Origin: Tubiluchus corallicola
Taxonomy: Eukaryota > Priapulida > Priapulimorpha > Priapulimorphida > Tubiluchidae
DNA: 64,000 nt
Reading direction: 5' to 3'
NCBI GenBank assembly: GCA_030141605.1
Contig: JAQGDQ010000830.1
Coordinates: 1 to 64,000 of the forward strand
Numbering within the stretch: the stretch's first letter is position 1; each line of letters starts with the position of its first letter. Made by a program: the position numbers and the translations under genes. Shown here piece by piece: positions 10,034-21,100 of the stretch. The notes under the pieces were generated by a model, which did not search any database, was not told the origin of the DNA, and was given only the letters and a program-made list of their open reading frames with translations.

Positions 10034-12167
10034 ATAGTCTTATAGAAGAAGAAAACGATAACGAGTATAATGATGATGATCGGGTTCAGTTTGCCAATTC
10101 TTCTGGGATTTTATTTCCGAAGAAAAAGGTTCAATTGCGCAAGGAAGCATTGCTGAAAAGAAATAGAATTAATGAGAATTCCGAAAATGGCAATGAGCCA
10201 AACCCGGAAGTGACCAGGTCAGAGGTCACGGAGCTGACAACGAATAGTAAACTAAAGGAGGCGTTGATCGATAAGAAAAGGTTTGCTTTACTGCAGAGTC
10301 AAGATGCGACGCTTTCTTATTTGATACATGTAATTACGAGTCCTAAGCAATCTCAGGAGGCGTATAGATTGTTGGGAGATTATGGGATAAATGACGATAG
10401 TTTACTATGCCGAATAAATAAGAAATATGGGGAGAATGAAGGAAATTATTACCTGATTGTAGTTCTGACGGTATTAATAGATGAAGTAATTAGGGAGGTT
10501 CACAGTTCATACATTGGTGGACATTTTGCATTGGCCAAGACGGTTAATAAAATACTAATTAGATTTTGGTGGTCCACTATTAGACAGGACTGTAAGCGTT
10601 TTATATAAAGTTGCCCAATCTATAATAAGAAGAATAGGAATGTAATACGATTTCCCATGCAGGAGGCGCCTATTCCGATAGTGCCTTATCAAACTGTGGC
10701 GACGGATATCGTAGGTCCACTACCCATGACAGAGAGAGGTAACAAATATATAATTTCGTTCACAGACCTGGCCACCAAATGGGTTGATGCCGTGGGTATG
10801 CCCGATAAGAGGGCTGAAACTGTAACTGAAGCTTTTGTGAATGAAATCATCTGTAGATATGGTGCCCCAATCAAGTTATTAACGGATAATGACAGGTCAT
10901 ATTGTCAATGATATGACTAAGAGATTGACCAAACATTATGGGATACGGCACATTACAATCATTCCCTATAACCCGACCCCCCCCCCGGAAATGCGATCAA
11001 AGAGCGTCAACATGCGACGCTGATGAGTTTGTTACGGCAGCTAACGGACAAGAATCCCCAAGATTGGGACAAGCAGATCCCAAGGGCCTTAGCAGCCTAT
11101 CGCACTTCCATACACAGTACGTCGGGATATTCCCCTATTATCTCCTATTTCCACGCGCGCCACGAGGGATGGTAGAGAACCATTTGGCAGAGCCGGATAA
11201 ATATGTGGGAGAGGATTATTTTGAGAATTATTTACAAACGATGCATCAGGCTTTTGTAGTAGCGAAGAAGAGAACAGAAGAAGCCAGGGCCAAGTGTAAG
11301 GAGTTGTATGACCGTAAGGCCCAAACTCGTTATTTTAGGGCTGGCGATATTGTCTTCTATTATAACCAAGCTATGAAGCCAAAAGCTTCAAGAAAACTGC
11401 ATCAGTATTGGGAAAGTAACTATGTTGTGTTGACGAGATCAGGTAAACATAGGTACAAGATAAATAACATGGACATGGGTCGGGTAAGGACGTGCCATGT
11501 AACCCATTTGCATTTAGTGCCTCCCACGGCTGCCTGGTCAACTAAACCAGGAGCCCGAGAGAAAAATAGAGCAGGCAGACCTCTGCGTAGAGCTGCCTGC
11601 GTTTCTGAACCCGAAGTCTCCTAGCAAGGAGAAAATGTTAGTAGGAGGGCCCAAGAAGGGTCAGCTCCTGTAGGAACCTCGTTGCAGGGAGCAACGTTAA
11701 GTCAAGGGAAGGAAGGTAGCGAGAAGGCTATAGATAATGCCGAGAGTTTGGCATGGGACCCCTTTGACGCCCCGTTCTTAGAAGCAGATAAGGAGAATGG
11801 AGAGGATCTTCCGGAAGTTAGATTAGGAGACGACCTTGGCGAAGAGCTGTCTGAAGAAGAAGAGACACCTCGCCCTGGTGCACCGGAAGAGGATAACTCA
11901 GAAATCTCTAGTAGTTCACCACCACCTTTGCTAACGCTGGAGGAAGCACACTCTGGCACCACCAAGCGAACGAGGAGCGATCGTGGTAGCGAATTCTCTG
12001 TGGTCAGTGCAAAGTCGAGACGAATGGAAAGTGAAGTGACCTACAGCGAGACCTCTCAGGCAGGTAGTTCGGTAGAGTCAGAATATGAAGATGAAGGACC
12101 TCCTCCCCTAGAAAGGGTCCTCCATGTATCTAGGCCCAGCACTGTGTGGTGCTGGTTGCACTATTAA
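10034..12167 (+). pseudogene. Gypsy-type retrotransposon pol remnant (integrase and C-terminal tail)
   Basis: 10034-10608 encodes an acidic linker then the integrase H2C2 zinc domain (IREVHSSYIGGHFALAKTVN, RFWWSTIRQDCKRFI). An in-frame TAA follows, after which SCPIYNKKNR completes the zinc ligands. The core continues at 10657-10911 with TDIVGPLPMTERGNKYI (first Asp) and LLTDND (second Asp), shifts frame near 10905, shifts again in a C-run near 10980, and shows the Glu block AIKERQHATL and DWDKQIPRALAAYRTS. 10938-11624 and 11682-12167 give the post-integrase region (ELYDRKAQTRYFRAGDIVFYY) and a long Glu/Ser/Pro-rich tail. Gag, protease and RT are missing. At least one stop and three frameshifts: inactive. 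Confidence 0.8.
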
Positions 12168-12925
12168 GAAGGTGTTTAGCAATATGGGCAACGAGTGCCT
12201 GCACTGTAAAAATATTAGACAGACCTAGAAGATTAATTGGGAAATTTAATTTAGAAGCTTGATTCGAAATATAATGAAAATGCATAGTGAAGGAGCCAGC
12301 CAGATTATATTAAAGCTTAAATAGCAAAAGATAGGCACTAGTGACATCTAGTGCCCAGTTCCCAAGTTGCAGCGTAAAAGTAAAAGCAAGGACAGAGTTC
12401 AAGCAGAGTCAGTGAGTTAGGTCATGAACTAACTTACTCGCCTGGCGACAGATGGCGTCACTGAGTGATTTCAACCCCTGGCATGGGACGCTATGTTAAG
12501 ATTGTTTTCACAATATAGTGAGCTATTTCTCGCAGCTTGAACCTATTAAACGTACATTTAATGAGCAGGAGATTAAAGCTCTCATAAGAAAATATTGGTA
12601 AGACAATGTACGGAGAGTAACGGATAATTGCAGAAAATCTATAAGAGTATTTGGAGTAAAAGTTAAATGAAAAGGCTTACAACAAGGCCACTAATACATT
12701 GCTGAAAGCGAAATTGTTTCAGCGAAAGTGAAAGTGCTACACGATAGAGGTTAGAGAGAACCGTCAGGGATATCCATTTAAATAAGAGTGAAAAGGGGAA
12801 CTGAAGGTGGCTGGAGCTTGCCCACTCTAACAGGATCCATTAGAGCGAGACAGGTATCAAAGAATCGATAGAATTCTTATAGTCTTATAGAAGAAGAAAA
12901 CGATAACGGGTATACATGACCAGCA
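12168..12925. other. Non-coding 3' flank of the Gypsy remnant
   Basis: No ORF. GCATGGGACGCTATGTTAAG near 12482 has the look of a polypurine-tract/LTR junction, but no partner LTR was recognised. The segment ends with a 35-bp repeat (12879-12913) that also occurs at 10034-10068. Confidence 0.35.
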
Positions 12926-13310
12926 TAGTAAAGAGTTAAACATGATTCTTCTATACTGAAACATGTACAACAGAGTAGCTTTGCAAAGGATTACCAAGGC
13001 TCGTCTGTTGGTAAAGCTATTTCCTCTGCCAGTTGTTTAAGGAAATTAAACCCATTTTTTGCAGAAGATGGCTTAATACACGTTGGGGGGGGGCAGCTGC
13101 AACAGGCAGACATTCCCAAAATGCAGAAGCATCCCATTATTCTTCCGAAAGGGCGTCCTATCTCATACTTAGTCATCCCGGAAATTCACAAAACTAATGG
13201 ACACGTAGGTCGCGGACATGTAGTGTCTCTCTCGAGACACAGTTACTGAAATAATGGCTGTAGAGAATTTACGAAGAAAGTTTTACACGGGTGTTACAGC
13301 AACAAATCTA
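12926..13310 (+). pseudogene. BEL/Pao pol fragment (integrase zinc domain), downstream half
   Basis: One reading frame gives SASCLRKLNPFFAEDGLIHV, then QADIPKMQKHPIILPKGRPI, SYLVIPEIHKTNGHVGRGHV and, after an in-frame TGA, NNGCREFTKKVLHGCYSN. This is the BEL/Pao pre-integrase and HHCC region. It joins in order and strand with 7866-8552. A G-run near 13085 and the stop mark decay; the catalytic core is absent. Confidence 0.8.
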
Positions 13311-14460
13311 TTCTTAATCTTAATTTTCTGGGAAATTCATTAGATTTATATTATTTGTGCAAAAACTTTGCCGGCAATTTTGCTTTTGCATTTCTAACCC
13401 CTTTCCGCTAAACGCTGGCAACAGCTTTTTTGCGTTCAGTACAATGTAATTAATAAGGCTAGCTGTATTGCCTCTATCGAGAACAACGCCAGTATGGCGC
13501 TTCTCGAGTAAAAGTGTTTATTCATTGTTGCATGGATCTGCCCTTGCAAACCTGTTTCATAGTATACATTAAATTCTATGTAAACTAGTTTTCAATATAT
13601 TACCAATTAGCCATGTAATCACTTGCATATAGGCTTCCGTCTCAGAAAGTATATATAGTTGTGATTTTGTCAAAATTTTTCTAGCTAGCTTTGGGTGTCA
13701 TACCATCACGTTATGGCACTCCACCCCCTCCTCCTTATCGAGGATAATCCGTAACCAGTTCTCGGTATATTTGTATTTTGTAGTGTTTATGTAAATTGAT
13801 TCACTCATGCTCATTGTGATGTAGTCGTTAACTTAATGTAGCCAATGGCTCAAGCGAATACGTAGCTTTATTTTTTCTCTGCCTAAAACGTAGCATTTAT
13901 TTGCGTTGCCATTATCATATAATCGTTCTTTTCCATATAATCACTTGTTAAATGTTCATGCAATGTTCATAAAATAACTATGCGCACATTTTAAATTTGT
14001 CGTTCTTGTTTTCTATAAACGGCAATACCACTCAGAATTTCGATATTAACAAACTTCATTCTAATCATATATTTGCACCTCAATCAATGTGGACTTGAAC
14101 TTTAAAACACCAGGGTTTTCAGTCACCCGATAATTGCTTTCCCCTTTTTGTAAAGAGCTAAAAGATTAAAAGTTCTAAAATATTTACAAAAAAAAATCTA
14201 ATCCGTGTTCGCGACAGCCCCCTTTTAGAAAAAAATTACAAAACAACGAAAAAATAATTCAGCAATATAAGCCAAACAAAAATGCAAAGAATTTGTTGAA
14301 ATTGTTGTTACGAACGAATTAAAGCGTGCATTTCTGATCAGCTGTTTACCTGCGCTCGTACAGTATGCGCGCATGTCAGCACGAGAAAAGAAAAGACAAG
14401 GTATAATAAGAAAGATATTTATTCAGGATAACTTAAGCAAAGCTCGTTTACAACAAGGTC
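13311..14460. other. A/T-rich stretch without recognisable genes
   Basis: Read on both strands; no coherent ORF and no repeat structure was seen. It may hold the decayed 3' end of the BEL/Pao element. Confidence 0.5.
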
Positions 14461-14499
14461 CTGATTCGTGCACAGTTTGCAAACAATATTCAGGCTAAT

Positions 14500-14700
14500 A
14501 CCAAAAAACACCCTTAAACAAGTTAATATTGCTACTGCTCCTTAATTCAGTTGGCAAAGAATTCCATACGAGATGACCTAAACTTTGAGCAAACATGGTT
14601 GCTTGCTTAGTTGTTTTTTCGCTAAAAAACAAAGTATTATTGCTTTTGTAAAGATTTTTGTGTACCCCAAAGTCCCAAGACGTTGATTACATTTGATAAC
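14500..14700 (-). mobile_element. Non-LTR retrotransposon C-terminal tail fragment
   Basis: The minus strand reads LYKSNNTLFFSEKTTKQATM then LGHLVWNSLPTELRSSSNIN, the (L)WNSLP signature at the end of many non-LTR reverse transcriptases. It overlaps the putative 3'UTR of the zinc exporter gene; AATAAA on the minus strand (14418-14423) could serve as poly(A) signal for either. Confidence 0.6.
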
Positions 14701-14771
14701 AAACAAAAGTAAATTCAAGTTGTATTACAATTTAGAATTTTTTTAAATTGTAAATTTTGGGGCTTTCACTT

Positions 14772-15131
14772 CTATTCGTCTACGTATTTTATGTCAGAAA
14801 GTTCTTTGCTTTCCAGTGAATTGGTGCTAGACATGCTGACAGTTTTTACATCCAACCGACTGTTTTCATCTACAAAAAAACACACGTTGGTTTGTAGAGA
14901 AGGTCCTGGTTCAAGTAACTGATCCTCAGTTCTAGTACTGTTATTGCACTGTATACTGGCTTCGTTTTCGTCTTTAGACAAGAAGGGATTATCCGTATTG
15001 CACACTGGTTTATTAAAACATGTCAGACCTGTATCCATGTTTTGTATCTCAGATTTTGCTATCTGAGCTTTACAGTACGTGCTCGAGCCGCAGTTATTGC
15101 ACTCATGAAGACAGTGTGGAAATCCCATTTT
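14772..15131 (-). CDS. SLC30A1: Zinc exporter last exon (Cys-rich tail)
   Basis: Acceptor TCTCCTTTTAG; begins KMGFPHCLHECNNCG in phase 0 and runs 119 residues to a stop at 14772. The CxxxCxxC cluster resembles the Cys cluster after the CTD in ZnT1; the remainder is a Ser/Asn/Glu-rich, poorly conserved tail. Confidence 0.8.
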   Translation of the reverse strand, partial: KMGFPHCLHECNNCGSSTYCKAQIAKSEIQNMDTGLTCFNKPVCNTDNPFLSKDENEASIQCNNSTRTEDQLLEPGPSLQTNVCFFVDENSRLDVKTVSMSSTNSLESKELSDIKYVDE

Positions 15132-18100
15132 CTAAAAGGAGAAAAATTATCAAACCGGTTAAAAAAATAAAATTTAGTTAAAGTATCCGAAAGTTGGAAA
15201 ATTTTCATTTATATTATCTCGTTGTGTTGCATATGACGTTTGATGTTGTTGTTTTCTTGTTTTATCCTATTCTGGAATTCAAGATAGCTATATTTGCTGC
15301 GTGGTGAGGCACTGTATGCACAGTATACAAAAGTAATTACTTACTTACCTCGGCTGCATCTGGCTGAACAGTTAAGTATGTGATGCCCAGCTTATAGAAG
15401 AATATTCTGACTTGCTCCTTGGCTAGCAGGTACTCCTTGAAATTATCACATCTGATTGTTACACTGGCCATGATTAGATCAGGGCGATGCTGACAGATAT
15501 TTATTTCTGTGATTTCCTTAATAGCAGTTACCTACAAGAATCGAAAGTCAATGCAGTATCTGCAAAAATCAGCACAGTGAGGTTGTTACAGTGGGACAAT
15601 ACACGGATCGCAAGTCGCGTTTAGCCTCGCCCAACTTGATGACGTACCATACATTCTCAAAAACTCCCTCACCGCGAGCCGGTATCGCTAGTAAACAAAC
15701 TGAAAAAATGGAAAAATTTGGTATTACAGTAAGTGGTAAGTTTGGTACAGGTAAAGTTGTTTTTAGTAATTTTGGTACTAGGAAAATCTGGTACAGAGAA
15801 AATATGGTACAAGGAATGTCTGGTACATGTACTATGAAGATACCTGCTCGAAAAAGTTATGGCGGTTCATATTGTTGCATTTGTTTTTATTTGTGCTTTT
15901 TGTTCGTCTGTTGTTTATTATTTTTTAATATTGTTGTTGTTTGTTTGTCTGTTTGTTCCTTGCTCACTCTTTTGTTGTGATCATCATCATCACCATCATT
16001 ATCATTGTTGTCATCATTGTTATTTTTGCCACATTTTGTGCCACACTTTCCTAGCATCTGAAGATCATAGTACCAAATTTTGTATGAAAATTGTATCAAA
16101 CTTACTTGTACCAACCTTTCCTACATTAATGCTTTGAAGTTGCTCAATCAAATAAGCACAATTTTTAGTTCTTTGACGGCATTTTGTTTTCTTTTGACAC
16201 ATTTAGCACGTTATTTTACCTTGTTTTAGGATTATGTAGTAGAAACAACTTGGCTGGAAAAGACTTGTATTATTTTATAATATCTGCTAAAAACGTACGG
16301 GGCCCGAGAAGATTAAGAACGCAGCCAAGGTTTTAAATAGCTAGAGCTGTTGAGGTTTTTTCTTCATAAAGTTGTCAACGTGGATTAGGCAGGCATCTCT
16401 TCTTGTCGTTTCCCTCATCAGTAGTGCCTTTTTGATTGGTGGAGGCATGATGGGGAAGTTCTGTGTTTGGATCCATTTCTGCATTTAGCTTTATGTAATG
16501 TTTTGCCACTTGATGCTTGCTGTCCTGGGGCCTGCAATGGCTCTTTACGGCCCTGTCAGCGAGCCAGAATTTGAGAATTGCCAAGATAATGCACCCATGC
16601 TGTAACGTACCTTTTTTAGTATTTAGCTTGGACAAGCTTTGCCTGCAGGTGAGGGGGTGCCACTTGTAATAAAGTCATCACTGATGTTTGGTTCATTTCT
16701 GTGTTTAGCTTTATGTAATGTTTTGCCACTTGAAGTGGAGCACTTAATGCTTGCTGCCCCGGGGCCTGCAATGGCTCTCAACGGTCCTGCCAGCGAACCA
16801 GAATTTTACGTATTGCCAAGATAATGCGCCCATGCTGTAACATACCTTTTCTAGTAATTTAGCCTGGACAAGCTCTGCCTGCAGGTGAGGGGGTGCCACT
16901 TGTAATAAAGTCATCACTGAAGTTTTCACTGAAACAAAACAGTCTTAACAAATATGTAGGCTATGAGACCAACAATATTACGTCAAAGTTTACGCTCAGT
17001 TTAAGATTAGTATTACCAATATTATGATAAATGGCATGATAAAAATAGCTGCAGGTGATAAGTATGGTAATTCTGAATATTTTGAAGCATAATTGTTGTA
17101 GTACTGAGGGAAAAATTGGTTTTTTAAAGGCCATTTAAAAGAGAACCTAGACTAATAACTGGGTGCAAAATGGATGGCAAGCCGTTCCACAGTAAAAATG
17201 CAAAATAAACAAAAGTACGTGTCCCTACAGTTTTGTCTCATAATAGACGGCTAGAGCCTGCTGCTCCATCTGAAAATTCTGGAATGGTTTGTACAGGATA
17301 TTTAATGATTAAATGCATATAAGCTTGTACTGCACTTTGTAAATATTGGCCTTAAAAATTAATTTAACGTTCCTGTTTTCCTGGATTCAGCTTTCCGTAT
17401 TTGCTGCTAAAATAATTTGTTGATCTTGACATATGAGAGAGTTTTCCTGAGACTTGTCATCATTAGTCTCAAAGACTATAATATTTATTCAAACCTTTTG
17501 CCCTAGTGGGCCTCCTCAGCTGAAAATAACAGATATAACGTTAAAACAGTATGTACCAATACAAAACTAGAACATTAAAAAACAAAAACTGTAGCCAAAC
17601 ATCATTGGTTTGAAATATAATAACTTAGAGAAAGAGCATAACTGACTGCATAAGAAGAAAACATAGATCTATAGAATTAGTTTTTGTAAGAACAAAACTT
17701 AATTAAAGAAAGCAAAAAGAATAAATTAACATACCTGAACGAAAAGTGCTCGTAAAGTGAGACTGAGACTAGCAAATTTTTGCAGTTTATGAAGATTAAG
17801 TAACCATAAGTGACTGTGGTGTGTTACGGTGAGAAACACATAAAATTTAATTGTTTGTGGTGGGTTACATTAAGTAATATTGCACTTGGACTTAAAACCA
17901 AATAAGAATCCACTAAAATAGCAAGAGTAGAACGGATAAAATACAAAATACATGAAATACTTTTCAGTTAAAATCCTAAAAGCACCGAGAAACAGAACAC
18001 GAGGAACACAGAAGAAACAAAAAATATGGATTAAAAAAGGCAGCTAAATTTAATTGCTGCCTCCTTTCTCCAAATTAATTTTTAGAAGGATGGCAACTGT

Positions 18101-21100
18101 TAAATTGATTTTTATTTAGTTGCCTTTTTTAATCTATATTTTTTTATTTGGGGCTTTTTTGGTTGATAATTGAAAAAACATCCAGATTATAATTCCACTT
18201 TTCGCGACCAGCCAATGAAGGTGACACCAGAAGCTAGATACTGGACACTTTGCAATTTTATATACAAGATTGTTTCAGAAATGAGTCTTAATTTTGCATT
18301 TCAAGTATTTGTTATGGCCAATATCTATTCAGAACATATGAAAAATAAACAAGATTTTGTGAACTTACAACTCTGACATACCTTGATGTTGATGTTAGTA
18401 CAAAACTTTAGATTTCTAAAAAATATCCATACAAGGTGAAAATCATTCATTTTGTTACGAACACGCACGGTTATCAGGTACGTCCCTTTTATATTGTGAT
18501 GCTTATACCAGTGACGAAGTTATTGCATACCATAGCTCATTGCATGCTGGGATGTAATGGTTCCGTTTAATTCAGCTGGTGAGATTTCCAGCTCAGCACC
18601 TGTTCCGTAATAACAGTTACCAGGAAGAAAGTAGAACAGATTTTCTGGCAATTAGTTGAAATTCTCTGTTTTCTATCCCTCACTTCGAAAGTCGCTTCCA
18701 CAACACTGAATTCTGACACTATTTGTGATCCTAGCAACAGCCTGGATTTGAACCTCAATTAGGTCTTCCAGGGTCCAGAATGGTCCGACTGGGACAAGTT
18801 TCGAATTAACCTCCTTGCTCCTTCGGCAGTGGAATCCGGCGTCACAACACTAGAGTCACAAGTATGATTTGAGTCCACACCTGGGTTGGTCAGTGTTAGA
18901 ATGCTGGCTTCCACTGCCAAGGGGGCAGTTGAAACTCGTTCTGGTCGGTTCGTTACAGTCATTTTCCATATTTCAAAATCTGTATTTTGCTGGCCTCACA
19001 AAGTTGAACCTCCAGTCTTCCAGCATCCTAAAAGATTGAAATGAACCAGGTGGAGCGAATTTTAACCACCATCTTGGCGGCGGAACCCAATGCTGTGAAA
19101 ACGACTTTATAAATCAAGCAAGATAGACCGGACCATCAATGCTGCTGTAGGTCCACTGACTCTCAAGCTTGAGAATTGGGGGCTTGGCCTTTGACACAAA
19201 GTCATTCTTTTTGCCATATTCGTGCTAAACTGCTCACAAACAATAAAGGGATGCAAAGAGGATCCCTCGGCAGGTGCTTCCTGGTCAAACAATGTCATAT
19301 GGTTTTCATGTAAAAATTTCGTACATTTTGTACTAGTTTTGCAAGTTTCATGCATTCAGTGTTTGACCTTTGTCCCAGGATCAATGGATGCGAAAAATTC
19401 TCACCCAGCACCCAAACTTGACATTTCGGAAAACAAAACTTGTCTTTATAATAATTATAATAGTTACAATTGTTCAAATCCTGGATCCGCTCTCCCTGAA
19501 GGGTTCAAATATTTTTGTTAGCATTCACGTGGCATTTTGAGAGAAAAACTTGCCTTTAGAACACTATTAGCATGTATAGTATCTGCCATTTGACATGTTA
19601 ACAGCAACCAAATGCAATACGGAAGCACAAGAGAGATTCCGTGCTTACTGAATACAACACAAGACGTTTTTGGGAATGAAATATAAAAACTGTAGAATAA
19701 TACTTTTAGCAATAACACTGATGGCAATAATAATCCAAAGGACATTGTTAGTGACTGCGCCTGCGATTACCAGGCACTATATAACAGTGTTGGCACGAAC
19801 TACGAAAATGGTAAACACTTTATATTATGAACAAGTTACGCTCTGGAAAAAAAAATGCAATAAACTTTTTGTATCAATAAATAACATAAATAACTGGATG
19901 GCTCGCTAATAAACTGGAAATGGTCCATCCAAATAATCATGTCATATCAAGTTATAGGTCGCGCCAATAATCATGTCATACACGGTTCAAGAATGCTGAA
20001 CATACATTAATATTCGTTGTAAATGTCATGCTAGGACGCGAATAATGTCCACGGACAATCTGTGCTAGTATATGTCATCGCGCCTAGTTAAAGACTCATA
20101 AAAAAGCTTAATGAAGTATTGCCCTTATGGAAACTCATTGATTGGAGAGACATTAAGTTTCGAGACATTCTTAAAAGTCGTGATTTGCAATATGCCTACA
20201 AGAAAATGTACACTATTATATAACCAAAAATTTCGCCATTCCGGCATGTGTAGTGCTGCCTCATGGACTTTTGTAAAAGCCTTCAATCGCGCAAAGCTGT
20301 TCTCAAAACTAGGAAAAAATATAACCTCCCAATATATTCTTGCACTAATATTAAGTACTTAAACCAAAATGTATTCATTCAGTGGAATAATACATTTTCT
20401 TTCACAACAACATATGGGAGGAATGGGTTAAATGATTTTGACCATGTTGGAAAGGTCGTTCTAATTCCTTGCACTGAGCTGACAAATTCCCTCAGGATAC
20501 CGCTGAATGGCCACTCTTATTCGTTTCTTTGCAATTTTCATTGAGATGACTCAGACTCTTCCGCTATGCCCACCATTGCTGTTGACAATTCTAGCAGTTT
20601 GCCCCTGTTCTGGATATGCCATCAGAATAACCTATAACCTTGACCGGAATTTTGAGCCATAGTTATCCCTAAATCTCAAGTTTACTACAAGTGGTTCAGG
20701 TATAATGGCTTAAAACCTGTGATTGGATGGTGGACAGACAACAGACGATGGGTGCTGCATGACGGAGTAAGGTCCCCAGATTTGAAAAGACAGAAAGTCT
20801 AAATTTTAGATTAAACTGTCATAAAATCTGTTCCATGTTCTTTATGCTGACAATCACTACAGAACAGGTGCTGAGCTGCAAAACATCTGTTGAATCAAAC
20901 GGAATCATTACATGTCAGTGTACTTATAACTGCTGGTAAGGTATGGCTTTGTAAGTGACAGAACTCGCTCGATATGGAAGGGTGTACTTGAAGAATGACG
21001 TTCGGTTCATAAAAATGTTATCCTGAATACAAATTGTTGGCGTTGCAGCCAGTAATTAAACGAGACAATAACACAATTTCAGCATTACTAATTGTATTAT

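Noticed and set aside
19660-19745. Candidate for the missing zinc exporter exon 6
   Set aside because: An acceptor-like site and a hydrophobic stretch exist, but the LLQxxP motif falls in the wrong frame and the donor gives the wrong phase.
20111-20544. Two overlapping plus-strand ORFs in a zinc exporter intron
   Set aside because: No recognisable family; ordinary chance ORFs in intronic DNA.
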